Source: Ferruginibacter sp. (GTDB lineage Bacteria; Bacteroidota; Bacteroidia; Chitinophagales; Chitinophagaceae). From it: a stretch of 64,000 nt of DNA. The stretch covers positions 1,538,647 to 1,602,646 of the forward strand of contig JABFRP010000002.1 of the NCBI GenBank assembly GCA_013141115.1. Reading direction: 5' to 3'. Below the pieces are notes generated by a model. That model searched no databases, had not been told where the DNA came from, and saw only the letters and a program-made list of their open reading frames with translations. Below are positions 27,386-36,417 of the stretch, piece by piece (position 1 is the first letter of the stretch; each line of letters starts with the position of its first letter). A program made the translations under genes and the position numbers.

Positions 27386-27443
27386 GTTCCCAATTTACAT
27401 TTACAACACAAAATCAGATACATCACTTATAAAAACAAAACAC

Positions 27444-28466
27444 ATGAGTAACGCAGCAGACAAATTAGAAAAATCAGAAAAATTTAAGGCGCTGAAATTA
27501 ACGATGGACAAGATCGATAAAGATTTTGGCAAAGGATCGGTAATGATGATGAATGAAAAAACCAATTTGGAAATAGAAGTTATTTCTACAGGTTCTATTG
27601 GTTTGGATATGGCTTTGGGAATTGGCGGTTTACCTAAAGGAAGAGTTGTGGAAATTTATGGCCCGGAAAGTAGTGGTAAAACAACACTGGCTATTCATGT
27701 AATAGCTGAAGCACAAAAAAAAGGTGGTATGTGTGCATTTATTGATGCAGAGCATGCTTTTGATAGCGTTTACGCAAAAAAATTAGGGGTTGATATTGAT
27801 AACCTGCTGATCAGCCAACCAGATTATGGCGAGCAGGCTTTAGAAATTGCCGATCGTTTGATACTTTCAGGTGCATTAGATGTGGTGGTAATAGATTCTG
27901 TTGCAGCATTGGTACCTAAAAGCGAACTGGAAGGAGAAATGGGCGATAGCAAAATGGGTTTGCAGGCAAGGTTAATGAGCCAGGCTTTAAGAAAACTTAC
28001 TGCCACCATTCATAAAACAAATAGCTGTTGCATATTTATCAATCAGCTTCGTGAAAAAATTGGTGTTATGTTTGGCAACCCCGAAACTACCACAGGCGGT
28101 AATGCATTAAAATTTTATGCTTCAGTAAGATTAGATATCCGCCGTATGACGCAAATTAAAGATGGCGACGAAGCAATAGGTAACCACGTAAAAGTAAAAG
28201 TGGTAAAAAACAAAGTGGCACCACCTTTCCGCCAAACAGAATTTGATATTATTTACGGAGAAGGTATAAGTAAAGTGGGAGAGATTATTGATATGGGTGT
28301 TGAGCTGGGTATTGTGCAAAAAAGTGGTAGCTGGTTCAGCTACAATGGTGATAAATTAGGCCAGGGAAGGGAGTCGGTAAAACAATTAATGCTTGATAAT
28401 CCGGAAATGGCTACAGAAATAGAAAATAAAATAAGAGAAAAGGTAAAGGAGATGCAGGTTGCATAA
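27444..28466 (+). CDS. recA: Recombinase RecA
   Basis: A 340-residue RecA, near the usual bacterial length. It has the N-terminal [20 protein letters not shown] segment, Walker [10 protein letters not shown], the EHAFD segment, the Walker B strand [16 protein letters not shown], the loop L2 region [17 protein letters not shown], and a C-terminal domain with an acidic/basic tail. RecA forms the filament on single-stranded DNA for homologous recombination and, where LexA is present, activates the SOS response. It is transcribed alone between a TAnnTTTG promoter and a clear terminator. dinD, 4 kb away, encodes a possible modulator of it. Confidence 0.99.
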   Translation: MSNAADKLEKSEKFKALKLTMDKIDKDFGKGSVMMMNEKTNLEIEVISTGSIGLDMALGIGGLPKGRVVEIYGPESSGKTTLAIHVIAEAQKKGGMCAFIDAEHAFDSVYAKKLGVDIDNLLISQPDYGEQALEIADRLILSGALDVVVIDSVAALVPKSELEGEMGDSKMGLQARLMSQALRKLTATIHKTNSCCIFINQLREKIGVMFGNPETTTGGNALKFYASVRLDIRRMTQIKDGDEAIGNHVKVKVVKNKVAPPFRQTEFDIIYGEGISKVGEIIDMGVELGIVQKSGSWFSYNGDKLGQGRESVKQLMLDNPEMATEIENKIREKVKEMQVA

Positions 28467-28501
28467 ATTAAGATTTGCTTATTAGGGTTAGTAAGTATAT
28501 T

Positions 28502-28536
28502 AAGCCATTATGTGTAAAAGCATAATGGCTTTTTTG
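28502..28536 (+). terminator. Terminator of recA
   Basis: A perfect 11-bp stem AAGCCATTATG / CATAATGGCTT with an 8-base loop runs into TTTTTTG. Confidence 0.9.
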
Positions 28537-28539
28537 TTT

Positions 28540-28627
28540 GCCACGGATTGCAGTTTAAAAAATCTGGCATTTTGTATAAGATCAGTACTATTTGCCGCAG
28601 GCAAAAAAAATCTGTGTAATCCGTGGC
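28540..28627. repeat. Dispersed palindromic repeat (CCACGGATT type)
   Basis: The left arm GCCACGGATTGCA (28540-28552) is inverted at the right end as TGTGTAATCCGTGGC (to 28627). Between them lies the short palindrome TTTGCCGCAGGCAAA (28591-28605), which recurs twice upstream of the E1 gene. The element starts within the poly-T region of the recA terminator. Confidence 0.75.
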
Positions 28628-28682
28628 AAAACTATTTTGCACTTTAGCCTAAAACCACTTTATATCTTCGGCGCTATAAACC

Positions 28683-28690
28683 TATTTTTG
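28683..28690 (+). promoter_or_regulatory. Promoter -7 element of the EamA transporter gene
   Basis: TATTTTTG matches TAnnTTTG and lies 11 bases upstream of the ATG at 28701, implying a very short leader. Confidence 0.55.
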
Positions 28691-28700
28691 CTACACCATT

Positions 28701-29600
28701 ATGCCATTGAATAAAAACACTGCAGCTCATGTAGCACTGCTGTGTACCAATCTTTTTTTTGCAATAAACTTAAGTGCCGCAAAGCATCTTACCAGTTTAC
28801 AATTAGCTAAGCCATTTGGTTTAAATATAGTGAGGGTTGGCGTAAGTGTAATTTTATTCTGGCTGTTATATTTATTAAAGCCTACCCCAATAAAAATAGA
28901 AAAGCAGGATAGAATGCGGTTTGTTTGGTGCGCTTTAACCGGTATAGCCATCAACCAGTTACTTTTTCTTAAAGGGCTTTCTTTAACTTATCCCATACAT
29001 GCATCGCTGCTGATGTTAACTACACCTATTTTAATTGTATTTATTGCAGCGTGGGTATTAAAAGAAAAGATCGGCTTTTTTAAAATAGCCGGTTTGGGTT
29101 TGGGTATTACAGGGGCAGCAGTTTTAATATTAGCAAAAGGTGGCGCTGCAAACAGCAAAGAAGTAATATGGGGTGATATTTTAATTATTATAAACGCAGT
29201 TTCTTACACGGTTTACTTTGTGTTAGTTAAGCCCTTGATGCTTAAATACAATCCTATAATGATTACCCGATGGATTTTTACCATCGGCCTTGTAATGATA
29301 TTACCTTTTGGGTGGACGGAGTTTACACAAATACAATGGACCCATTTTGAAGCCATTGATTTTACCAGTATGGCATTAGTGGTTTTTACAGGTACTTTTT
29401 TAGCATATCTTTTTAATGTGTATGGTATAAAAATACTAGGTGCATCTGCTGCGGGCTTTTATATTTATACCCAACCTTTTTTTGCCACTTTTATAGCCAT
29501 GCTTTTTTTAAAAGAAGAATTGCAATTTTATAAAATTATAGCAGCTATACTTATTTTTACCGGCGTATATCTTTCAAACAAACAGAAAACAAATGCCTGA
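28701..29600 (+). CDS. EamA-family (DMT) transporter
   Basis: A 299-residue inner-membrane protein with ten hydrophobic segments in two EamA repeats, the second starting near SKEVIWGDILIIINAVSYTV. The family exports or imports small metabolites such as amino acids or nucleobases; the substrate here is unknown. Its last 8 bases overlap the next gene, a GNAT acetyltransferase, in another frame, so the two are translated together. The acetyltransferase might modify the transported compound, which is only a suggestion. Confidence 0.9.
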   Translation: MPLNKNTAAHVALLCTNLFFAINLSAAKHLTSLQLAKPFGLNIVRVGVSVILFWLLYLLKPTPIKIEKQDRMRFVWCALTGIAINQLLFLKGLSLTYPIHASLLMLTTPILIVFIAAWVLKEKIGFFKIAGLGLGITGAAVLILAKGGAANSKEVIWGDILIIINAVSYTVYFVLVKPLMLKYNPIMITRWIFTIGLVMILPFGWTEFTQIQWTHFEAIDFTSMALVVFTGTFLAYLFNVYGIKILGASAAGFYIYTQPFFATFIAMLFLKEELQFYKIIAAILIFTGVYLSNKQKTNA

Positions 29601-30057
29601 ATATTTATTGGTAAAAACAGAGGAGGAGTATAAGCAAGCGATCATATTGTTTGAGGAGTATGCCACATGGCTGGCAATAGATTTGGGCTTTCAGCACTTT
29701 GACGAAGAATTACAAAATTTAAAAGCAATGTATAATTCTGCCGATGGAGGAATAATACTTTGTAAAAAAGGCAAGGGCTATGTTGGCTGTGTTGCTGTAA
29801 GAAGAATTACAGCAAACATTGCCGAACTTAAAAGAATGTATGTACAGCCTGCACAGCAGCAAAAGGGGATAGGAAAAAATTTATTGTTACAAGCGATAGC
29901 ACTGGCAGTAAATTGTAATTACCAATATATCAGGTTAGACACCTTAAGCCACATGATGCCAGCTATCAATCTCTACAAAAAATATGGATTTTATGAAATA
30001 GCGCCTTATTACAACAATCCGGTTTCAACAGCAGTGTACTTTGAAAAAGAGCTATAG
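29593..30057 (+). CDS. GNAT-family N-acetyltransferase
   Basis: A 154-residue single-domain acetyltransferase. The acetyl-CoA pyrophosphate-binding motif is seen as MYVQPAQQQKGIGKNLLLQA, following the core strand IAELKR, and the later LDTLSHMMPAINLYKKYGF is a usual GNAT ending. The acceptor substrate cannot be deduced. The start overlaps the stop of the EamA transporter by 8 bases. The gene converges directly with the minus-strand gene that follows, with no space between their stops. Confidence 0.9.
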   Translation: MPEYLLVKTEEEYKQAIILFEEYATWLAIDLGFQHFDEELQNLKAMYNSADGGIILCKKGKGYVGCVAVRRITANIAELKRMYVQPAQQQKGIGKNLLLQAIALAVNCNYQYIRLDTLSHMMPAINLYKKYGFYEIAPYYNNPVSTAVYFEKEL

Positions 30058-30702
30058 TTAATTGCAACTATTGTATTTTTTTATCAATTTTTTTAAACTG
30101 TACACCCGGTAATCCAACAATTCCCAGGTTGCTTCCGGTATCATATCACAATCACCCATCACAGCTTTTAACTGGTTAACATAACTTTTTTCTACCTCTA
30201 TATGTACCCTGGATTTTTCTGCCGGATAAGCAGGACGATTATTAAGGTATGAACTTAAACCACCTTCAAGAGAATACTTCACCACCAATTGAACGGGTAA
30301 GGGGTCGGAGGGTGTTTTATAAAAGTAATACTGGGTTTTGTAATCATCGGTTCCAAAATATAAATTCATTTTGTTGGTTGTATAAACTTCTTTTAAAACC
30401 ATTATGGTGTCCATTTGTACTCTTGATATACGCCCTAACTCAAGATCATAAAGATTATCGTTGTATAAATGTAAATTACAATGCACTACAACATTACCTC
30501 TAAAATTATCACCATTAAGCCATCTTACTTCGTCGGCATTAATTTCTTTTATTCCGGTAGTATTGGTAACAATAAAAACACCATTCTTCAACTTAATATT
30601 TCCAAATAAACTATCGCCGGCAGAAGTAACTAAATAGTTTTTTGATTGCCCCAAACAGTTAAGCGATATTACAACAGCAGTAAAAAAAATTATAACTCTC
30701 AT
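30058..30702 (-). CDS. Exported protein of unknown function
   Basis: A 214-residue protein. The ATG at 30702 (MRVIIFFTAVVISLNCLGQ) gives a clean signal peptide; the in-frame alternative at 30729 only adds a hydrophobic extension. The mature part looks beta-rich at first (YLVTSAGDSLFGNIKLKNG ... INADEVRWLNGD) with later helices. The opening resembles a short barrel-like repeat often seen in Bacteroidota exported proteins of unknown role. It is a single-gene unit. Confidence 0.65.
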   Translation of the reverse strand: MRVIIFFTAVVISLNCLGQSKNYLVTSAGDSLFGNIKLKNGVFIVTNTTGIKEINADEVRWLNGDNFRGNVVVHCNLHLYNDNLYDLELGRISRVQMDTIMVLKEVYTTNKMNLYFGTDDYKTQYYFYKTPSDPLPVQLVVKYSLEGGLSSYLNNRPAYPAEKSRVHIEVEKSYVNQLKAVMGDCDMIPEATWELLDYRVYSLKKLIKKYNSCN

Positions 30703-30810
30703 AATGATAATTTTAAAAATTAAAAGCAATTAGTAAGAGTAATTAACGGATTTTACAGGGTTTTGGTTGCGCTTAAACCCCATTTTTTAAAAAAAGAAAG
30801 AAAGGCTGGT

Positions 30811-31308
30811 TTAACCAAGGTTGTTTTTAGGATAATCGAAAAATAAAAACTCTTTTGTGGCCTTGGCAAATTCTTTCCAGTGGCTAATATTTGCTTGCGC
30901 CGAAAAAACGGCACAGGTGGGCATATTATCAATTCTTACATCGCTAACCAGCTCGTTTACAAAATAAGTAATACCGGGGTTGTGTGCAAAAATGGCTACA
31001 GTATCAAGGCCGTCATCTAAGTTTTTTATCACCTCATAAAATTCACGGGCAGGGGCATGATAAAGTGTTGTTATAAAAATAATATCATCAATGTTCTTTT
31101 TATAAGTTTCGCAAAATAGTTCTGCAGTTTTTTTGGCCCGCTTTGCAGGGCTGGAAACAAAGGCATCGATTATAATATTCCTGTCGAGTAATCTTTTTGC
31201 AATTAACGGCGCATCTTTTTTGCCACGTTCGTTCAGCGGACGCTCAAAATCGTTTCCAAAAAAACTTTGATCACTTTTGGCGTGCCTTATAATAAGCAAT
31301 GTTTTCAA
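30811..31308 (-). CDS. SixA-like histidine phosphatase
   Basis: A 165-residue protein of the histidine phosphatase superfamily. The catalytic RHAK motif opens the chain (KTLLIIRHAKSD), followed by DFERPLNERGKKDA, the SSPAKRAKKTAELF segment and the second catalytic His in IFAHNPGI. This is the layout of SixA, which dephosphorylates phosphohistidine on signalling proteins; the partner here is unknown. A TTG at 31308 aligned with the family start is chosen because an in-frame extension to 31362 would only add a hydrophobic lead that SixA proteins lack. The start codon is thus the least certain point. Confidence 0.83.
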   Translation of the reverse strand: MKTLLIIRHAKSDQSFFGNDFERPLNERGKKDAPLIAKRLLDRNIIIDAFVSSPAKRAKKTAELFCETYKKNIDDIIFITTLYHAPAREFYEVIKNLDDGLDTVAIFAHNPGITYFVNELVSDVRIDNMPTCAVFSAQANISHWKEFAKATKEFLFFDYPKNNLG

Positions 31309-31411
31309 TACACTTGTTTGTATAAAAATAAAATAAATTTCAGATAAAAGCAGAAATAACAAAACATATCCGTTCTTTCACCAAATTTGTAAAGTAAAAC
31401 CCAAATCATCA

Positions 31412-32563
31412 ATGTACAGATCAAATAGTTTTTTGTTTTGCCTGCTGTTGATAATAACATCATGTAGCAATATTAAAAAAACAACTACCGCACCTGCTGC
31501 ACAAAATATAAGTGCAATAAAATTTTTAGGCGAGTATCATATTCCTTATAACCTGAATTACAATAACACTGTTGTTGGAGGTTTATCAGGTATTGATTAT
31601 GATGCAAAAAATAATTTGTATTATATCATCTGCGATGACAGAAGCGACAGGAACCCGGCACGTTTTTACACTGCTAAAATTTTTGTTACAGCAAAGGGTA
31701 TTGACAGTGTAAAATTTATTAATACAATGAATTTACTGCAACCAGATAACACGGTTTATCCAAATAATAAGCAGGATGCAGCGAATACACCAGACCCTGA
31801 AGCTATACGCTATAATCCTGTATTACAACAATTAGTATGGAGCAGCGAAGGAGAAAGAATAGTAAAAGGTAAAGATACAGTGCTTGCAAACCCATCGTTA
31901 ATTACCATTGCAACCAACGGTAAATTTAAAAATTATTTTCAGCTGCCAGCTAATCTTACTATGCATGCTATTGAAAAAGGCCCAAGACAAAATGGTGTTT
32001 TAGAAGGAATGACGTTTGCCGATAACTACAACACAGTTTTTGTAAATATAGAAGAACCACTTTACGAAGATGGGCCACGGGCCGATGTTACAGATAATAA
32101 TGCCTATATCCGTATTTTTAAATTTAATGTAAATGATAAAAAAAATATTTCCCAGTATGCTTATAAATTAGAGCCGGTTGCTTACTCGGCCAACCCTGCA
32201 AACGGATTTAAAATAAATGGCGTGCCTGATATTTTAAGCATTGGTAATAATAAATTGCTGGTGATAGAAAGGTCGTTTTCCACCGGAAGACTGCCTTGTA
32301 CAATTAAAGTTTTTATTACCGAATTAAATGCTGCTACAAATATTAAAGATGTGGCATCACTTAAAGAAAACAGCAATTTTATACCGGCAACAAAAAAGCT
32401 GTTATTAAATATGGATGATCTGGGCATTTATATTGACAACGTGGAAGGGGTAACTTTTGGCCCTATACTACCCAATGGCCATAAAACATTGCTATTTGTG
32501 GCGGATAATAATTTTGCTGCATTGGAAAAAGCCCAACTGCTGCTGTTTGAAATAATGGAATAA
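31412..32563 (+). CDS. Phytase-like esterase-domain lipoprotein
   Basis: A 383-residue lipoprotein (signal LLLIITSC, Cys at about 18). The mature protein fits the 'esterase-like activity of phytase' domain: LGEYHIPYNLNYNNTVVGG, GLSGIDYDAKNNLYYIICDD, PDPEAIRYNP and the later VEGVTFGPILPNG are the recurring landmarks of this beta-propeller. Related proteins may hydrolyse phosphate esters but the activity is rarely tested. It is divergent from the SixA-like gene. Confidence 0.82.
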   Translation: MYRSNSFLFCLLLIITSCSNIKKTTTAPAAQNISAIKFLGEYHIPYNLNYNNTVVGGLSGIDYDAKNNLYYIICDDRSDRNPARFYTAKIFVTAKGIDSVKFINTMNLLQPDNTVYPNNKQDAANTPDPEAIRYNPVLQQLVWSSEGERIVKGKDTVLANPSLITIATNGKFKNYFQLPANLTMHAIEKGPRQNGVLEGMTFADNYNTVFVNIEEPLYEDGPRADVTDNNAYIRIFKFNVNDKKNISQYAYKLEPVAYSANPANGFKINGVPDILSIGNNKLLVIERSFSTGRLPCTIKVFITELNAATNIKDVASLKENSNFIPATKKLLLNMDDLGIYIDNVEGVTFGPILPNGHKTLLFVADNNFAALEKAQLLLFEIME

Positions 32564-32598
32564 ATGAAATTATCTTTTTATAAATTTACAGGCGGAGG

Positions 32599-32628
32599 TT
32601 GCCATCAACAGTATTACATATAACTTTG
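32599..32628 (+). promoter_or_regulatory. Promoter of the S1/P1 nuclease gene
   Basis: TTG at 32599-32601 and TAACTTTG at 32621-32628, separated by 19 bases, match the Bacteroidota -33/-7 consensus in sequence and spacing. This is the cleanest promoter in the window and places the start codon at 32647. Confidence 0.8.
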
Positions 32629-32646
32629 GCTATAAAATATTTTATT

Positions 32647-33438
32647 ATGAAACGGATACAAAAAATAACCCTGCTACTGGCTTTTTGCTATATGCCTTTT
32701 GCAACTATGGCTTGGGGCGTACTGGGCCACAGGATAGTTGGGCAAATTGCAGATAGCTATATTACTAAAAATACCAAAAAAGCTATTGCCGAAATTTTAG
32801 GAACAGAATCAATTGCTATAACAAGCAACTGGCCCGATTTTATAAAATCTGATCCGGCATACAATTACTTATCCAACTGGCATTACATCAATTTAAAAAG
32901 CGGGCTTAGTTACGATAGTGTAAAAGCATTTTTATATAACGACACTGCAACTGATGCTTACACCAAAATAAATTTTTTGGTAGCCGAACTAAAAAACAAA
33001 AGCCTGGAACAACAAAAGAAAATATTGTACCTGCGTTTGCTGATACATCTTGTTGGCGATATTCATCAACCACTGCATGTGGGCCGGCTGGAAGACCAGG
33101 GCGGTAACAGGGTAAGAGTATTGTGGTTTAAAGATTCTACCAATTTACATACCGTATGGGATACACAGCTTATTAATTTTCAACAGCTGAGTTATACTGA
33201 ATATGCAAGCTCTATTAATTTTACAACAAAAGAACAGCGCAACAGCCTGCAGCAACAACCTATCTCCGAATGGTTATTTGAATCGTATCAGGTTGCAGAT
33301 AGAATTTATAGTGATGTAAAAATTCCTAATCAAAAATTAGATTACGCTTACAACTTTAAGTATGTAGATATATTGAACAGCCAGTTGCTAAAAGGAGGCG
33401 TAAGATTAGCAGGTTTACTAAATGAAATATTTGGCTAA
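32647..33438 (+). CDS. S1/P1-type zinc nuclease
   Basis: A 263-residue exported nuclease. After the signal peptide (to about residue 21) the mature chain would begin WGVLGHRIVGQIAD, in which the N-terminal Trp and the His are zinc ligands. The other ligand clusters are NWPDFIKSD, NWHYIN, HLVGDIHQPLHVG and LHTVWDTQLI. S1/P1 nucleases cut single-stranded DNA and RNA and can remove 3' phosphates, so this is likely a periplasmic or secreted scavenging enzyme. The ATG at 32647 lies downstream of the promoter, excluding the longer frame from 32599. A terminator follows. Confidence 0.92.
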   Translation: MKRIQKITLLLAFCYMPFATMAWGVLGHRIVGQIADSYITKNTKKAIAEILGTESIAITSNWPDFIKSDPAYNYLSNWHYINLKSGLSYDSVKAFLYNDTATDAYTKINFLVAELKNKSLEQQKKILYLRLLIHLVGDIHQPLHVGRLEDQGGNRVRVLWFKDSTNLHTVWDTQLINFQQLSYTEYASSINFTTKEQRNSLQQQPISEWLFESYQVADRIYSDVKIPNQKLDYAYNFKYVDILNSQLLKGGVRLAGLLNEIFG

Positions 33439-33466
33439 GCAGGTGTAAAAATAATGTTCTGTTATA

Positions 33467-33492
33467 AAGAATGCGCCGTAAGGCGCATTCTT
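33467..33492. terminator. Bidirectional terminator between convergent genes
   Basis: A perfect 11-bp stem AAGAATGCGCC / GGCGCATTCTT with a GTAA loop lies between the S1/P1 nuclease gene and the PurF-like gene that converges on it. Confidence 0.8.
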
Positions 33493-33495
33493 GTA

Positions 33496-35343
33496 TTAAT
33501 AACCTCTTACATTTTTCCCTTCCATGTAATTCATAAAGGCTTTGTTGCAAACACGGTTGCCACCTGGTGTGGGATAATTGCCGGTAAAATACCAATCGCC
33601 GGTGTTGGTAGGGCAAGCCTCGTGAAGGCTTTCAATGGTTTGATAGATAACCTGTATCGGAATATCCAGATCCTTAGGTGTAATTAATTCCGCTATCTTT
33701 TTAGATACTTCTTTTAATGCAAAGGGTTTATAAATTTCGCAAACCAGGTTTTGGGTATGCAGTTGATTATTACGCTGCAACTCTTTACATCTTTCTAAAG
33801 TATCGGCTAAAATATGTTCCTGTTTGGTATCATATAATAATTCAATAGCAGCTCTAAAGGCAATAAAATCTCCCAGCTTGCTCATATCAATGCCATAACA
33901 ATCGGGGTAGCGTATTTGAGGGGCAGATGACACAATGATTATTTTTTTAGGCTGTAAGCGGCTAAGCATACGAATGATACTTTCTTTAAGCGTAGTTCCC
34001 CTTACAATACTATCATCAATAACTACCAGTGTATCTTCATTTTTGCGAACGGTGCCGTAAGTAATATCGTACACGTGTTGTACCATTTCATTACGGCTGC
34101 TGTCTTCAGTTATAAAAGTACGCAGCTTAACATCTTTGATCGCAATTTTTTCAAACCTTATCTTCCGGGTTATCATCTCCGTCAGCTTCTCTTCATCAAA
34201 ATCTTTACCCCAGCTGGTAATGCGTTCTATTTTTATTTTATTCAAATAATCTTCGGCACCTTTTAATAAACCATAAAAAGCAGTTTCTGCGGTATTGGGT
34301 ATAAAAGAAAAGATGGTATTTTTGAGATCGTACTTAATTACTTTTAAAATAACATCACTTAAATTATAACCAAGGGCAATCCTTTCCCGGTATATTTTTT
34401 CATCGCTGCCACGGCTAAAATAAATACGTTCAAAACTACAAGCCTTTCTTTCCTTTGGTTCAATAATTTCTTCAATTGAAAAACCACCATCGGATTTTAC
34501 AATTAAGGCATTGCCGGGCATTAATTCCTGCACTTCATTTTCGCCTACATTAAAAGCAGTTCTTATTGCCGCCCTTTCGCTTGCTGCTACAATTACATCA
34601 TCATTTATATAATAGTAAGATGGACGAATGCCATGTGCATCTCTCATTACAAAAGCATCACCATTGCCCACCAATCCGCTAAAATTAAAACCACCATCAA
34701 ACAAGGGAACCGCCTTTTTTAAAACCTTTGCAATATCCATATGGCCGGGAAAAGCTTCATCTGCTTTTACTATAAAATGGTGCAGCACTTCCATCATAGC
34801 TGCCAAATCGCTCTGGCGCTGAAATTCACCCGGATCGATATTTACCAATCCAAATAATTCCTCCGTATTTACCAGGTTAAAATTTCCGGCTAAAGCTAAA
34901 TTTCTTGCAGGTATGGTATGGCGCTTTATAAACGGATGGCAAAACTCTACATTGTTTTTACCCTGTGTGCCATACCTTAAATGGCCCAGCAAAACTTCTC
35001 CCAAAAAATTAACATGGCCCTTCATAAGGCCGGGATGGTTTTTAATATCCGGCTGGTGCTTTTCTATTTCTGCAATTTCTTTGCCTACCTCGCTGAATAT
35101 ATCGGCAATGGGCTGGTTAGCACTGCTTCGCATCCGATGCAAAAATGGATAACCCGGTTCGGTATTCAACTTTACGGTAGCAATACCAGCGCCATCCTGG
35201 CCCCGGTTGTGCTGTTTTTCCATCAGCAGGTAAAGCTTGTTTAAGCCGTACAATACTGTGCCGTATTGTTGTTGAAAATAACTGAAAGGCTTGCGGAGCC
35301 GGATAAAGGCCAATCCGCATTCGTGTTTAATTTCGTCGCTCAT
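33496..35343 (-). CDS. Amidophosphoribosyltransferase (PurF)-like protein, long form
   Basis: A 615-residue protein with an N-terminal class II glutamine amidotransferase half and a C-terminal phosphoribosyltransferase half. The likely nucleophile is Cys9 in HECGLAF, with QHNRGQDGAGIA and HLRYGTQG following. The PRPP-binding motif is VVIDDSIVRGTT. The canonical enzyme makes phosphoribosylamine from PRPP and glutamine in purine synthesis. It is about 110-140 residues longer than typical PurF and has an eight-residue lead before the Cys and CGLAF in place of CGIVGI, so it may be the second, Bacteroidota-type paralog rather than the main enzyme. A TAnnTTTG promoter lies 17 bases upstream. Confidence 0.82.
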   Translation of the reverse strand: MSDEIKHECGLAFIRLRKPFSYFQQQYGTVLYGLNKLYLLMEKQHNRGQDGAGIATVKLNTEPGYPFLHRMRSSANQPIADIFSEVGKEIAEIEKHQPDIKNHPGLMKGHVNFLGEVLLGHLRYGTQGKNNVEFCHPFIKRHTIPARNLALAGNFNLVNTEELFGLVNIDPGEFQRQSDLAAMMEVLHHFIVKADEAFPGHMDIAKVLKKAVPLFDGGFNFSGLVGNGDAFVMRDAHGIRPSYYYINDDVIVAASERAAIRTAFNVGENEVQELMPGNALIVKSDGGFSIEEIIEPKERKACSFERIYFSRGSDEKIYRERIALGYNLSDVILKVIKYDLKNTIFSFIPNTAETAFYGLLKGAEDYLNKIKIERITSWGKDFDEEKLTEMITRKIRFEKIAIKDVKLRTFITEDSSRNEMVQHVYDITYGTVRKNEDTLVVIDDSIVRGTTLKESIIRMLSRLQPKKIIIVSSAPQIRYPDCYGIDMSKLGDFIAFRAAIELLYDTKQEHILADTLERCKELQRNNQLHTQNLVCEIYKPFALKEVSKKIAELITPKDLDIPIQVIYQTIESLHEACPTNTGDWYFTGNYPTPGGNRVCNKAFMNYMEGKNVRGY

Positions 35344-35359
35344 GTAAGTGGGTGAGGCG

Positions 35360-35367
35360 CAAAGTTA
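35360..35367 (-). promoter_or_regulatory. Promoter -7 element of the PurF-like gene
   Basis: TAACTTTG on the minus strand matches TAnnTTTG and sits 17 bases upstream of the ATG at 35343. Confidence 0.6.
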
Positions 35368-35384
35368 TGTTATTTAAAAGAAAA

Positions 35385-35409
35385 ATCCCGATAACAACTG
35401 TACCGGGAT
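35385..35409 (-). terminator. Terminator of the barrel-protein gene
   Basis: On the minus strand, ATCCCG and CGGGAT pair across a 13-base loop and are followed by TTTTTC. It lies about 50 bases past the stop at 35461 and just upstream of the PurF-like promoter. Confidence 0.6.
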
Positions 35410-35460
35410 CTTTTAAAATATAAATTGCAATGTTTTTAATAATTCGCTTCTTTTTACTAT

Positions 35461-36183
35461 TTATAAACCACTCAGGCAAATGCCAATTTGAAATGGTTTT
35501 ATATCGGGCCCAACACCATCTTTTAATAAACCGGTAATTTGATAACTGCCAAACAAAGAAAAATTACCCATTCCAATACGTGCAGTTGCAGCTATACGGG
35601 TGGAGTTAAAGAATCTTTTATTACTTTCTTTTTCGGTATAAGAATTTACTGTACCACCACTTTTATTTAACAATGTTTTTCCTTTGGTGTGTACATTTAA
35701 CAAAGTACCCACTTTAACACCAATGGCTGCTTTAATGCTCTTTTTAGGATTTTCAGGATTATCTGTAAACCTTAATTCAACCGGTATTTCCAAATAAGCA
35801 GTAGTTAATTTATATTTTTTAAAATGATCGGCAGAGTCTAAGGATGTAAATGGAAGCTTGGTAGCAGTAGATTTTACATTGATACTATAATTTTTAAAAT
35901 ACATATTGCTGGTACCAAAGCCAATTCCAAAACCGGCACTAAACCGTGGATTGTTTTTAAAAGGTTTATCCATCATTACATAAATATTTGCGCCTCTGGA
36001 TAATCCTTTTTTATGGTCTTTAATACTGTCCGGCATTCCGGCCCAATAATCGGTACTAAGCTGAACCATAAGATGGTCACCAGCACGATTGGCTAAGTCA
36101 ACTTTACTTTTGGTCTTTTTTTCCTGAGCAGATACGGCAATTACTGATGCAAAAGCAATACAAACAAGTACTATTTTCTTCAT
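35461..36183 (-). CDS. Outer-membrane beta-barrel-like protein
   Basis: A 240-residue protein with a signal peptide (1 to about 19, ending VSAQ). The body shows alternating hydrophobic strands with glycines (RFSAGFGIGFGTSNMYFK, ELRFTDNPENPKKSIKAAIG, ARIGMGNFSLFGSYQITG) and ends in a strand IQIGICLSGL-like pattern, as in small porin or PorT-like barrels of Bacteroidota. The role is unknown. It has a terminator just after it and no partner gene. Confidence 0.7.
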   Translation of the reverse strand: MKKIVLVCIAFASVIAVSAQEKKTKSKVDLANRAGDHLMVQLSTDYWAGMPDSIKDHKKGLSRGANIYVMMDKPFKNNPRFSAGFGIGFGTSNMYFKNYSINVKSTATKLPFTSLDSADHFKKYKLTTAYLEIPVELRFTDNPENPKKSIKAAIGVKVGTLLNVHTKGKTLLNKSGGTVNSYTEKESNKRFFNSTRIAATARIGMGNFSLFGSYQITGLLKDGVGPDIKPFQIGICLSGL

Positions 36184-36417
36184 AATTAATTTTGAAGCTG
36201 CAAAATAACGTCAAATAATCTAATGAACCGTTAAATATTTGAGTGCAGTACCTGATATGGCTGATGTAATTCATACGTATTATGCAGGTACTGATATTTC
36301 AATTACAGCCAACTAAAGAATAAAAACTGTCATTTCACACCTTAATTATTACGGTTTACACCCAATGGTAAATCCATATAATAATTTATTTGTCATTATG
36401 GTATAAAACAATCTATC

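Larger units (their letters stand above)
26801..27443. other. Long gene-poor interval upstream of recA
   Basis: Between the M19-like gene and recA there is no convincing protein gene. A GTG-started minus-strand frame (27273-26986, 95 codons) has no homology that I recognise and a poor start. The interval holds a terminator for the M19 gene, a second strong plus-strand terminator at 27276-27310 with no gene before it, and the recA promoter. Short direct repeats of AAGCCTTA and local stems such as CTAGTT/AACTAG occur in the part before the second terminator. Confidence 0.6.

Noticed and set aside
27340..27443. A LexA-type SOS box upstream of recA, and likewise near dinD.
   Set aside because: No CTG-N10-CAG or other clear symmetric operator was seen, and no consensus for this lineage can be applied by eye.
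28540..28627. The palindromic region after recA as a regulatory riboswitch.
   Set aside because: The same arms and core recur upstream of the E1 gene, which fits a dispersed repeat better than a gene-specific regulator.
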